NCBI RefSeq assembly: GCF_026342355.1 | Contig: NZ_JAPEMV010000004.1 | Coordinates: 620,001-684,000, forward strand | Source: Streptomyces sp. NBC_00249 | GTDB lineage: Bacteria > Actinomycetota > Actinomycetes > Streptomycetales > Streptomycetaceae | Direction of reading: 5' to 3' | DNA: 64,000 bases | Shown here: positions 33,066 through 42,998 of the stretch, piece by piece | How positions within the stretch are numbered: the first letter of the stretch is position 1 | Layout: every line of letters begins with the position of its first letter | Translations under genes and position numbers: made by a program | The notes under the pieces: generated by a model | Told to the model about the DNA's origin: nothing | What the model saw: the letters and a program-made list of their open reading frames with translations, nothing else | The model's database searches: none

Positions 33066-33700
33066 ATACCTCGCATGGTTCACCGGAGTCATGGGATGGA
33101 CGGGCTCGGGCGACGTACTCGACCGTGATGGCGGTGCCGGCGTCGATGGCATGGCCGAGCTGGCGGACATCGCTGTACGACAGGTGCTTCGCGTATCCCG
33201 CGACGATCTCTTCGGTGCCCGTTCCGAAGGGGACTCCGCTGCCGAAGGGGTCGGGTTCCGGCGCGGTCGGTGGTGCGGCCAGCAGCCGGACGGCCAGGGC
33301 GTCCAGGTCGGCGGCGGGGGCCTTCGTCGTGTGGGGAGCCGTCGTGCTTCGGAGGCCGGCCTGCGGACGGGACTTCCGTGGGGCCGGTACGGGTGCGGCG
33401 GCCCGCCGGGGCACGGTCTTCTCGACGCGTAGGTTCCGTCGGCCGTCTCGGACACGGGAGCGCAGCCCTCGGCTCGAAGCGCGGCGAGGGTCTGGTCGAG
33501 TGGGCTGCGGCTGACCAGGACCGTCGGTGCGAGCCGTCGCAGGCCGAGCTTGGCGAGCTTGCTGTGGACGGCGATTTCGGCCAGGAGCGCGGGCTCCTCG
33601 CCGTGGATGACGCAGGCGGCGGGGGCGATGCGTACGCGGCCGTGGCTGCGAGCGGTGTCGGCGATCAGATACGCCAGGGGCTGGGGCTGGGGCTGGGGCC
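33064..33700 (-). pseudogene. Helicase_C_3-type (XPB-like) protein fragment, frameshifted
   Basis: Two frames of the minus strand carry successive pieces of one protein: first LAYLIADTARSHGRVRIAPA and LRRLAPTVLVSRSPLDQTL up to SETADGTY, then, after a frame change near 33430, VEKTVPRRAAAPVPAPRK and IVAGYAKHLSYSDVRQLGHAIDAG ending in AITVEYVA. These match the C-terminal part of the large actinobacterial helicase-associated protein. The true N-terminus, the end of the WYL-like tail and the reading frame are lost, so this is a remnant. The 330 bp to its right (to 34031) hold no gene that I can support; a plus-strand frame ending near the repeat (about 33870-34010) may be another fragment. Confidence 0.6.
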
Positions 33701-34013
33701 CGCCTGGCCGGCGGCGCAGCCGAGCATGCCGACAGGATCGAGGCGGCATGCGCTGCGAACGCCGCTTGCCCGCCATGTTCCACCGCTGGGCGACCCTGGG
33801 CGGCGACGGGTTCCTTGAGCGGCTTACGGCGGCCCCGTTCGAGGGTCTGGAGTTCGGGCAGCGGTCCCATGGCGATGCGGCGGACGGCGAGTGATCTATC
33901 TGCTCGTACGGCTTTCGAGAGGGCGCTCACGGACCTCCGTGATCAGTACCGCGACCGGATCGCCGCCGTCGGCGAGCGGGAGGCACTCGCCTACCTGAGG
34001 CCACGGAACGCAG

Positions 34014-34045
34014 AAGGCCCCGGCCGGTTTCCCGGTCGGGGCCTT
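34014..34045. terminator. Terminator of tRNA-Ser
   Basis: Stem AAGGCCCCGGCCGG (34014-34027) with 34032-34045 over 14 bp, one G-U pair, loop of four bases. It lies 20 bp past the tRNA 3' end on the minus strand. Part of it is duplicated at the left repeat. Confidence 0.65.
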
Positions 34046-34094
34046 CAAGTGCCCGGTGAGGCACTGGCGGAGGATACGAGATTCGAACTCGTGA
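34032..34094. repeat. Right copy of 63-bp direct repeat (attachment-site-like)
   Basis: Identical to 32265-32327 and includes the 3' 30 bases of the intact tRNA-Ser gene (34065-34152). The distance between copies is 1767 bp. Confidence 0.8.
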
Positions 34095-34152
34095 GGGGTT
34101 GCCCCCAACACGCTTTCCAAGCGTGCGCCCTAGGCCACTAGGCGAATCCTCC
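34065..34152 (-). tRNA. tRNA-Ser(GGA)
   Basis: 88 bases on the minus strand including encoded CCA. Acceptor stem GGAGGAT/ATCCTCC, anticodon loop TTGGAAA (anticodon GGA) on a CACGC/GCGTG stem, a long class II variable arm (TTGGGGGCAACCCCTC region) and T-loop TTCGAAT. It reads UCC and UCU codons. Its 3' end has served as an integration site. Confidence 0.95.
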
Positions 34153-34310
34153 GCCGCAAACAATACAAGACGTTGAGGGGTGCTCGCGAACACGATCCCG
34201 ATCTTGGGTCGGGGAGGGGGTTCGGGACGGGTGCCGGAGAGGTTCGGGGGAGGTCCGGTGGGAGCTCGGATCCGGGGCGGCTCGATTCCCGGGGCAGACA
34301 TCCGCTAGGG

Positions 34311-34407
34311 TGGGGCCCAGCCCCTCACGTGGCGCTATCTCACCCAACTCCCCCAGGGCCGGAAGGCAGCAAGGGTAAGTGGGCTCTGGCGGGTGCGTGG
34401 GGGGCGC
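34311..34407 (+). ncRNA. ffs: Signal recognition particle RNA (small bacterial type)
   Basis: The conserved SRP domain IV core is present: CAGGGCCGGAAGGCAGCAAG at about 34354-34373, followed by GGTAAG. Flanking strands pair (GCCCCTCACG with CGTGGGGGGC), giving a hairpin of about 97 bases. With Ffh it targets nascent membrane proteins. It lies between tRNA-Ser and dnaX, the usual Streptomyces order. Confidence 0.9.
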
Positions 34408-34479
34408 TTTGCGTTCCGGGGCGGGTCCGGGGGCGTCGGCGGGCCACTGATGTCGGTGGGCCCGGATAACCTCGTAGAC

Positions 34480-36705
34480 GTGTCGTCCCTTGCGCTGTAC
34501 CGCCGCTACCGCCCCGAGTCGTTCGCCGAGGTCATCGGGCAGGAGCATGTCACTGCCCCGCTGATGCAGGCCCTGCGCAACAACCGGGTCAATCACGCGT
34601 ACCTGTTCAGCGGGCCGCGCGGCTGTGGAAAGACGACCAGCGCGCGGATCCTCGCCCGCTGCCTGAACTGTGAGCAGGGTCCCACCCCCGATCCCTGCGG
34701 CGAGTGCCAGTCCTGCCGCGACCTCGCCAGGAACGGGCCGGGCTCGATCGATGTCATCGAGATCGACGCCGCCTCCCACGGTGGTGTCGACGACGCCCGT
34801 GACCTGCGGGAAAAGGCCTTCTTCGGGCCCGCGTCGAGCCGGTACAAGATCTACATCATCGACGAGGCCCACATGGTCACCTCGGCGGGCTTCAACGCCC
34901 TGCTGAAGGTGGTCGAGGAGCCGCCGGAGCACCTCAAGTTCATCTTCGCCACCACCGAGCCCGAGAAGGTCATCGGGACCATCCGGTCCCGTACGCACCA
35001 CTACCCCTTCCGGCTCGTGCCGCCCGGCACCCTGCGCGAATACCTGGGCGAGGTCTGCGGCCGCGAGGGCGCCACCGTCGAGGACGGCGTGCTGCCGCTC
35101 GTCGTGCGGGCCGGCGCCGGGTCGGTGCGTGACTCGATGTCCGTCATGGACCAGCTGCTGGCCGGCGCCGCCGACGACGGTGTGACGTACGCGATGGCGA
35201 CCTCCCTCCTCGGGTACACCGAGGGCTCCCTGCTCGACTCCGTCATCGACGCCTTCGCCGCCGGGGACGGCGCCGCCGCCTTCGAGGTCGTCGACCGGGT
35301 GGTGGAGGGCGGCAACGACCCGCGCCGGTTCGTCGCCGACCTGCTGGAGCGGCTGCGCGACCTGGTGATCCTGGCCGCCGTGCCCGACGCCGGGGAGAAG
35401 GGCCTCATCGACGCCCCCGCCGACGTCGTGGAGCGGATGCAGGCCCAGGCCTCCGTCTTCGGCGCCGCCGAGCTGTCGCGCGCCGCCGACCTGGTCAACT
35501 CGGGGCTCACCGAGATGCGGGGGGCGACCTCGCCCCGGCTCCAGCTGGAGTTGATCTGCGCCCGGGTGCTGCTCCCGGCCGCCTTCGACGACGAACGCTC
35601 CTTCCAGGCCCGGCTGGACCGGCTCGAGCGGAGCGGGCCGCCCGCCGGGGCTTTCACCGCCCCGCCCGCGGCCGCCCCCGCCATGGGTTACGTGCCCGCG
35701 CCGGAGGCACACGGCATGGCCCCGGCCGGGCCCGGCGGCGGGGTCGCCGCCGCGCGGGCAGCCGTCGCCCCGGTGGCTCCCGTGGCCCCGGCGCCGGTGG
35801 CGGCTCCCGTGGCCCCGGCCATCGCGCCTCCGGCCCCGGCTCCCGTGCAGGCCCCCGCTCCCGTGCAGCCCGCCGCCCCCGCGCCCGGTGCGTGGCCCGG
35901 GGCGGCGCAGCCCGGCAGCGGCGCTCCCGGCGCCTGGCCGGGCGCCTCCACCCCGGCCGCCACCCCGGCCCCGGCCCCGGCCCAGGCCCCGGCCCCCGTC
36001 GCCGGTGCCTGGCCCAGCGCCGCCGCGCCCGGCAGCGGAGCACCGGCCCCGGCGCAGCCGTCGGCCCCCGCGCCCGCGCAGCAGCCCGTCCAGCAGGCGC
36101 AGCCCGCCGCGCCCGCGCCCTCGCCCTCGCCCGGCATGGCCGCCGGCGCGGGCCAGGTCCAGGCGATGTGGCCCGGCGTCCTGGAGGCCGTCAAGAACCG
36201 CCGCCGCTTCACCTGGATCCTGCTCAGCCAGAACGCCCAGGTCACCGGCTTCGACGGCAGCACCCTCCAGCTCGGCTTCCCCAACGCCGGAGCCCGCGAC
36301 AACTTCGCGAGCAGCGGCAGCGAGGAAGTCCTCAAGGCGGTGCTGGCCGAACAGTTCCAGGTGAACTGGAAGATCGACGCCGTGGTGGGCGGCGGAGGCG
36401 GCGGCGCTCCCGTGGCCCCCGCGCCGCAGTCCTCGTACGGCGCCCCCTCCGCGCCCGCCTACACCCCGCCGCCCCCGCCGCAGCCCCAGGCGCAGGCCCC
36501 GCAGCAGTACCAGCAGCAGCCCCCGCCCCAGCAGTCCGTGCCCGCGCACCAGCCGCCCGTACAGCAGGCACCCCCGCCGGTGGCCCCCGAGGACGATTTC
36601 GCCGAGGAGGACGATCCCGACCTCGTCGACAGCGCCCTGACCGGACACGACCTGATCGTGCGCGAGCTCGGAGCCACCGTTGTGGAGGAATACACGAATG
36701 AATAG
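34480..36705 (+). CDS. dnaX: DNA polymerase III subunit gamma/tau
   Basis: A 741-residue clamp-loader ATPase. Start GTG 34480 gives MSSLALYRRYRPESF as in other actinobacteria; ATG 34450 would add ten residues. Walker A GPRGCGKTT (K51), four-Cys zinc module C61, C64, C73, C76 or C79 (CLNC, CGECQSC), Walker B IIDEAHM and sensor 1 TTEPEK are all intact. Residues from about 400 are a Pro/Ala/Gln-rich linker, a tau domain (about 555-640), then another Pro/Gln-rich stretch and an acidic end. It loads beta clamps and bridges polymerase to helicase. No slippery heptamer for a gamma product is obvious. Confidence 0.95.
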   Translation: MSSLALYRRYRPESFAEVIGQEHVTAPLMQALRNNRVNHAYLFSGPRGCGKTTSARILARCLNCEQGPTPDPCGECQSCRDLARNGPGSIDVIEIDAASHGGVDDARDLREKAFFGPASSRYKIYIIDEAHMVTSAGFNALLKVVEEPPEHLKFIFATTEPEKVIGTIRSRTHHYPFRLVPPGTLREYLGEVCGREGATVEDGVLPLVVRAGAGSVRDSMSVMDQLLAGAADDGVTYAMATSLLGYTEGSLLDSVIDAFAAGDGAAAFEVVDRVVEGGNDPRRFVADLLERLRDLVILAAVPDAGEKGLIDAPADVVERMQAQASVFGAAELSRAADLVNSGLTEMRGATSPRLQLELICARVLLPAAFDDERSFQARLDRLERSGPPAGAFTAPPAAAPAMGYVPAPEAHGMAPAGPGGGVAAARAAVAPVAPVAPAPVAAPVAPAIAPPAPAPVQAPAPVQPAAPAPGAWPGAAQPGSGAPGAWPGASTPAATPAPAPAQAPAPVAGAWPSAAAPGSGAPAPAQPSAPAPAQQPVQQAQPAAPAPSPSPGMAAGAGQVQAMWPGVLEAVKNRRRFTWILLSQNAQVTGFDGSTLQLGFPNAGARDNFASSGSEEVLKAVLAEQFQVNWKIDAVVGGGGGGAPVAPAPQSSYGAPSAPAYTPPPPPQPQAQAPQQYQQQPPPQQSVPAHQPPVQQAPPPVAPEDDFAEEDDPDLVDSALTGHDLIVRELGATVVEEYTNE

Positions 36706-36765
36706 CCCCTCCTAGTTGGGTGGCCGCACGAAACCCGCCACGCCGTCCGGGCTACCCTGGGCGGC

Positions 36766-38019
<1,254 letters not shown>

Positions 38020-38038
38020 CCAGCGGGACGGTGACGGG

Positions 38039-38074
38039 GCGGGCCCGGGGCGCGGAGACGCGCACCGGGCCCGC
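38039..38074. terminator. Probable terminator after purD
   Basis: Arms GCGGGCCCGG (38039-38048) and its complement (38065-38074), with an inner GCGCG/CGCGC-type extension; 20 bp past the purD stop. No T-run. Confidence 0.45.
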
Positions 38075-38306
38075 GCGCATGTCCGCGTACGAGTGCATCC
38101 AGCCGCGTTCGAACGCACCCACCTTTGCCCAAAGCCATTCCATCGGGTGATCGTGGCCCGGTCCGCCTGACGTCCGCCCGCTCCCCAACTAGGGTGCGGC
38201 GCAAGCATTCCGGCACATGGCCCACCGGCATTGCGATGTCAGTGGCGGGTGTCACAGTGGGGGAGTGAGCTACGCCGCCGCAGGGCAGAGGGGGTGAGGT
38301 CCGGCC

Positions 38307-40100
38307 GTGTCCGGAACCGGTTCGATCGCAGAAGTGGGCGTGCCGTCCGCACGCTCCCGCGCCCTCGCCGTGCTGCGGGTGCGCAGCAGGGCGCTGGCCG
38401 CCGTGCTGCTGCCCGCCGCCCTCGCGGTGGTCCTCGTCGCGGCCCGGACGACGGGCCGGCTGGCCGGTGACCCCTGGCCCGCGGTGACCCTGGCCGTCTG
38501 CGCGGTCGCCGCGCTGACGCTGCTCGTCGGCGGGATCTTCGGCGCCGTCGTCCTGCGGGCAGGTCCCGCCGTGACGCCGACGGTGCCGCTGCCCGAGGCC
38601 GCCGCGCCCGACCTCTACCGCCTCGTACGGGACCTGGCCGACCGGATGGACGTGCCCGCGCCCTCTGCGATAGCCCTGACCCCGGACTGCGACAGCTGGC
38701 TGGAGGACCGGGCCCACGCCGCGCACCGCCGGGGCGGCATATCCACGGGCCCCGAGTCCGAGCCCGGCGCGGCTCCCGTGCTGGTGATCGGTTCGCCGTT
38801 CCTGTGGTGGATGCGCGTCGCGGAGCTACGGGCGGTCCTCGCCCCCGTCGTCGCCGGTACGGGCCCCTCCGCGCACCCGGACATAGCCGACGCGCGCGGC
38901 TTCGTCCGCGGGCTCGACGCGGCGGTGGACATCGGCGGCCGGCCCGGTCTGGGCTGGATCGCCGGCCCCGCCCGGCTGCTGCTGCGGCTGTGCCAGACGG
39001 ACGCCGCCGAGATGGAGCGCGGGGTGGCCGCGGCCGCCTCCGACCGTGCACAGGGTGTGGACTACGGGCTGCGCATCGTCGCCCAGGAGCAGGTCGGCCT
39101 CGCCTACGCAGGCTGGGACCGGCTGCTGACCCGGGTCGCGCTGCCCGCCTGGCGGATGGGCCGCTGGCCGGCCCGGCTCGACGCCGGGGTGGTCTCCGCG
39201 CTGACCGAGCTGTCCCGCCGGGACCGGCTGGCCGAGGGCTTCACCTCGCGCCTCGGCGAGCGCCCGGCCTGTGACCTGCTGGAGCAGCCCGGACTGGTCG
39301 ACGAGGCCGCCTCCCTGCTGGCGGCCCGGCTGTTCCACGGCGGTCCGGCCGAAGCGGGGCCCGACTGGTCCCCGGTGGACTGGGCGGCGTACCCGGAGGA
39401 GGTCGTCGACCGCAAGTGGCGTACGGAGGCCGCCCGGCTGCACGCGGCCCTGGACGCCCTCGCCGTCCCGGCCGGCTCCCCGGCGCCCCCCACCGACCCC
39501 ACCGCCCCGGCGGCCCCCGCCGACCGGAAGGCCCCGAAGGCCCCGGCGGCCCCCAAGGCCCCGGCCGCCCCGACGGCCCGGCACGGCTCGGCGGGACGGT
39601 CCGCGTCCGCGCCCGTCGCCCTCACCGAACCGGACGCCACCCCCGCGGACGGCGCCGACGGCTTCGGCGGGCCGACGCTGGAGCGGGTCCTCGGGTACCT
39701 CACGGACCCGGCCGGGGACTGCGCCGCCGGAGAGGCCCTCGCGGGGCGGCTCAGCGGCGATCTGGCCCGGGAGGAACGCGGCGCCGAGTCCCGTACGGCC
39801 GCCGGGAAGGCCGGCGGCGCCGACACGATGCCGCTGTTCCCGCTCCAGCCCCCGCGCAGCGGCCGCGACCTGCTCGCCGACCACGTCACCGCCCTCGTCT
39901 GCTGCGCGGCCGTGGACTCGGCGGGCGCCGGCCCCGGCCTGGACTGGCTCGACGGCCCCGTCCTGCTGGTCGGCGGCGAGCGCCGCGCCGACCTGGCCCC
40001 GCGCGTGCTCTCGCTCGTCGAGGACGGGGACCCGGCGCCCCTGCGCGACTGGCTCGCGGAGCTCGGCGTACGCCCGGACAAGCCCGTCCGCCTCGTCTGA
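38307..40100 (+). CDS. Membrane protein with degenerate M48 peptidase-like fold
   Basis: A 597-residue protein with two N-terminal helices (about 28-47 and 56-84), then a region DLYRLVRDLADRMDVPAPSAI and VLVIGSPFLWWMRVAELRAVLAP that follows the M48 (HtpX-like) pattern. Where M48 has the zinc motif H-E-x-x-H the sequence is A-P-V-V-A-G, so no metal site is left. A long Pro/Ala/Lys linker (about 390-440) precedes a C-terminal domain. Likely a non-catalytic membrane protein; function unknown. Start GTG 38307. It lies between purD and purC, as in other Streptomyces from memory. Confidence 0.65.
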   Translation: MSGTGSIAEVGVPSARSRALAVLRVRSRALAAVLLPAALAVVLVAARTTGRLAGDPWPAVTLAVCAVAALTLLVGGIFGAVVLRAGPAVTPTVPLPEAAAPDLYRLVRDLADRMDVPAPSAIALTPDCDSWLEDRAHAAHRRGGISTGPESEPGAAPVLVIGSPFLWWMRVAELRAVLAPVVAGTGPSAHPDIADARGFVRGLDAAVDIGGRPGLGWIAGPARLLLRLCQTDAAEMERGVAAAASDRAQGVDYGLRIVAQEQVGLAYAGWDRLLTRVALPAWRMGRWPARLDAGVVSALTELSRRDRLAEGFTSRLGERPACDLLEQPGLVDEAASLLAARLFHGGPAEAGPDWSPVDWAAYPEEVVDRKWRTEAARLHAALDALAVPAGSPAPPTDPTAPAAPADRKAPKAPAAPKAPAAPTARHGSAGRSASAPVALTEPDATPADGADGFGGPTLERVLGYLTDPAGDCAAGEALAGRLSGDLAREERGAESRTAAGKAGGADTMPLFPLQPPRSGRDLLADHVTALVCCAAVDSAGAGPGLDWLDGPVLLVGGERRADLAPRVLSLVEDGDPAPLRDWLAELGVRPDKPVRLV

Positions 40101-40289
40101 CCCCAGGGGCCCCGGGCCAAACGGCGGCCCAAGCGGCAGCCAGGCTTCCGCTCACGTCAATTCGCGACGAACGGTGACGGAGTGCGTGCGTTATGTGATG
40201 TGCTGGGACCGGTCGCGCGAGGGTGTCCGAAAGCTCTCGCGCACCACGACGACGAAGACACGTTCGGGGGAGCGAGGGAGGGGAGCGGT

Positions 40290-41792
40290 ATGGGTGCGGA
40301 CCAGATCCGGCGATGGGAGTCAGGTGCGCTCGCGCACGCGGTGACCGACCCCTTCGGCCAGGGCCCCCTGCCCTGGTTCCGGGGCAGCGAGCTCTACTTC
40401 GGCGACACCGGCCAGGTCGTCCCCTGGTACGTGGACCCGGCCGTCACCCCCGGCGGCGTCCCCGGCGTCCCGGGCATCCCCGCCGCCCGCGGCTCCGGCG
40501 GCGGGGGCCCCCGTACCGCCGACGACGTGCACCGCCAGATCAAGGGCTTCGCCTCCACCGGAGCCGTCACCCCCGGCGAGGCCATCGACTTCCACATCAC
40601 CGTCGACCCGCCCCAGCAGTTCTCCGTCGACGTCTACCGCATCGGCCACTACGGCGGCGACGGCGCCTCCAAGATCACCACCAGCCCGCGGCTGTCCGGG
40701 ATCGTCCAGCCGCCCCCGCTCACCGCCGACCGCACCGTCTCCTGCCACCACTGGTGGCAGTCCTGGCGGCTCCAGGTCCCCTCGTACTGGACGGTGGGCG
40801 CGTACGTCGCCGTCCTCACCACCGCCGACGGCTACCGCTCCCACATCCCCTTCACGGTCCGCGACGACCACCCCGCAGACCTCCTGCTCCTGCTCCCCGA
40901 CATCACCTGGCAGGCCTACAACCTCTACCCCGAGGACGGCCGCACCGGCGCCAGCCTCTACCACGCGTGGGACGAGGAGGGCCGCCTCCTCGGGGAGCGC
41001 GACGCCGCCGTCACGGTCTCCTTCGACCGCCCCTACGCGGGCGCCGGCCTGCCCCTGCACGTGGGCCACGCCTACGACTTCATCCGCTGGGCCGAGCGCT
41101 ACGGCTACGACCTCGCCTACGCCGACACCCGCGACCTGCACGCCGGCCGCGTCGACCCGACCCGCTACCGGGGCCTGGTCTTCCCCGGCCACGACGAGTA
41201 CTGGTCGACCCCGATGCGCCGCACCGCCGAGCGCGCCCGCGACCACGGCACCTCGCTGGTCTTCCTCTCCGCCAACACCATGTACTGGCAGGTCGAGCTG
41301 GCCCCCTCCCCCTCCGGGGTGCCCGACCGGCTCCTCACCTGCCGAAAACGCCGCGGCCCCGGCCGCCCCAGCCTGTGGCGCGAGGTCGACCGCCCGGAGC
41401 AGCAGCTGCTCGGCATCCAGTACGCGGGGCGGGTCCCCGAGCCCGCGCCGCTGATCGTGCGCAACGCCACGCACTGGCTGTGGGACTCCACCGGAGCCGT
41501 CGAGAACGACGAGCTCGACGGGCTCGTCGCGGGCGAGGCCGACCGCTACTTCCCGCGCACCCAGCTCCCCCCGCACCAGGACCGGATCCTGCTCGCGCAC
41601 TCCCCGTACCGCGACGGCGAGGGCGCCAAGCGGCACCAGGAGACCTCCCTCTACCGGGCACCCAGCGGCGCCCTGGTCTTCGCCTCCGGCACCTTCGCCT
41701 GGTCCCCGGCCCTCGACCGCCCCGGCCACGTGGACGAACGCATCCAGCGGGCGACGGCCAACCTCCTCGACCGGATCTGCAAGCGCGACTGA
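40290..41792 (+). CDS. N,N-dimethylformamidase beta-subunit-like protein
   Basis: A 500-residue protein matching the large-subunit fold of dimethylformamidase: VDVYRIGHYGGDGA, DITWQAYNLY, the long YDFIRWAERYGYDLAYADTRDL, and PGHDEYWSTPMR, which holds the conserved His-Asp-Glu-Tyr metal region. Enzymes of this type hydrolyse an amide using iron held by Tyr and Glu. The small alpha subunit is not encoded nearby. The natural substrate is unknown. Start ATG 40290 after GGGAGGGGAG; the 189-bp upstream region holds no supported gene. Confidence 0.75.
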   Translation: MGADQIRRWESGALAHAVTDPFGQGPLPWFRGSELYFGDTGQVVPWYVDPAVTPGGVPGVPGIPAARGSGGGGPRTADDVHRQIKGFASTGAVTPGEAIDFHITVDPPQQFSVDVYRIGHYGGDGASKITTSPRLSGIVQPPPLTADRTVSCHHWWQSWRLQVPSYWTVGAYVAVLTTADGYRSHIPFTVRDDHPADLLLLLPDITWQAYNLYPEDGRTGASLYHAWDEEGRLLGERDAAVTVSFDRPYAGAGLPLHVGHAYDFIRWAERYGYDLAYADTRDLHAGRVDPTRYRGLVFPGHDEYWSTPMRRTAERARDHGTSLVFLSANTMYWQVELAPSPSGVPDRLLTCRKRRGPGRPSLWREVDRPEQQLLGIQYAGRVPEPAPLIVRNATHWLWDSTGAVENDELDGLVAGEADRYFPRTQLPPHQDRILLAHSPYRDGEGAKRHQETSLYRAPSGALVFASGTFAWSPALDRPGHVDERIQRATANLLDRICKRD

Positions 41793-41898
41793 CCCCAACG
41801 CCCCTGCGGCGCGACCCGGCCGCGCACCCCCTGAGCCGGGCAGGGGCCCCCGTACGGGACAATGGGCGTGCGCTCGTACAGAACCACAGGGAGACTCC

Positions 41899-42801
41899 GT
41901 GCCCGGATTCGTCGAAAAGCCCGAGCCGGTGCAGGTGCCCGGCCTCGTCCACCTCCACACCGGCAAGGTCCGTGACCTCTACCGCGACGAGGACGGCCGG
42001 CTCGTCATGGTCGCCAGCGACCGCATCTCCGCCGCCGACTGGGTGCTGCCCACCGAGATCCCGGACAAGGGCCGCATCCTGACGCAGCTCTCCCTGTGGT
42101 GGTTCGACCAGCTCGCGGACCTGGTCCCGAACCACGTCCTCAGCACCGAGCTGCCCGCCGGCGCCCCCGCCGACTGGGCCGGCCGCGCCCTGGTCTGCCA
42201 GAACCTGGACATGGTCCCCGTCGAGTGCGTGGCCCGCGGCTACCTCACCGGCTCGGGCCTCGCCGAGTACAAGCAGTCCCGTACGGTCTGCGGACTCGCG
42301 CTCCCCGAGGGCCTCGTGGACGGCTCCGAGCTGCCCGCCCCGATCTTCACGCCGGCCGCCAAGGCCGCGGTCGGCGACCACGACGAGAACGTCTCCTACG
42401 AGGAGGTCGCCCGCACCACCGGCGCCGAGACGGCCGCGCTGCTGCGCCAGGCCACCCTCGCCGTGTACGGGCGCGCCCGGGACATCGCCCGCGACCGCGG
42501 GATCATCCTCGCGGACACCAAGTTCGAGTTCGGCTTCGACAAGGACGGCACGCTGGTCGCCGCCGACGAGGTCCTCACCCCGGACTCCTCCCGCTTCTGG
42601 CCGGCCGACCTGTGGGAGCCGGGCCACGCCCAGCCCTCCTTCGACAAGCAGTACGTCCGCGACTGGCTGGCCTCCCCGGCCTCCGGCTGGGACCCGAAGG
42701 GCGAACTGCCGCCGCCCCCGCTGCCGCGGGACGTCGTCGAGGCGACCCGCGCCAAGTACGTCGAGGCGTACGAGCGCCTCACCGGCCAGACCTGGTCCTG
42801 A
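41899..42801 (+). CDS. purC: SAICAR synthase
   Basis: A 300-residue enzyme of step 8 of purine synthesis (CAIR + Asp + ATP to SAICAR). The opening HTGKVRDLYRD with S-D-R-I-S-A-A-D, the central ECVARGYLTGSG and the active-site loop ADTKFEFGFD are diagnostic. The longer eukaryote-like form is normal in actinobacteria. Start GTG 41899, with GGGAGA upstream. A strong hairpin terminator follows at 42863. Confidence 0.97.
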   Translation: MPGFVEKPEPVQVPGLVHLHTGKVRDLYRDEDGRLVMVASDRISAADWVLPTEIPDKGRILTQLSLWWFDQLADLVPNHVLSTELPAGAPADWAGRALVCQNLDMVPVECVARGYLTGSGLAEYKQSRTVCGLALPEGLVDGSELPAPIFTPAAKAAVGDHDENVSYEEVARTTGAETAALLRQATLAVYGRARDIARDRGIILADTKFEFGFDKDGTLVAADEVLTPDSSRFWPADLWEPGHAQPSFDKQYVRDWLASPASGWDPKGELPPPPLPRDVVEATRAKYVEAYERLTGQTWS

Positions 42802-42862
42802 GCCGCCCGGCCGGGGTCGCCCGCGACGACCCCGGCCCCGGCCCGGCCCCGCCGGACACGAA

Positions 42863-42893
42863 GAAGCCCCCCGGCCTGTGGCCGGGGGGCTTC
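42863..42893. terminator. Terminator hairpin
   Basis: GAAGCCCCCCGGCC (42863-42876), loop TGT, perfect complement (42880-42893): 14-bp stem between purC and the minus-strand tRNA-Gly, serving both. Confidence 0.8.
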
Positions 42894-42901
42894 TCCATCT
42901 G

Positions 42902-42974
<73 letters not shown>

Positions 42975-42998
42975 CTGTGCGCCGTAGCGCGAGGACAA

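Noticed and set aside
33815..34141. Plus-strand frame with LTDLRDQYRDRIAAVGERE
   Set aside because: Partly coding-like, but it runs into the repeat and the tRNA antisense; kept only as a possible fragment.
34138..36648. Long minus-strand frame opposite dnaX
   Set aside because: Gly/Arg/Val-rich shadow of dnaX; no domain.
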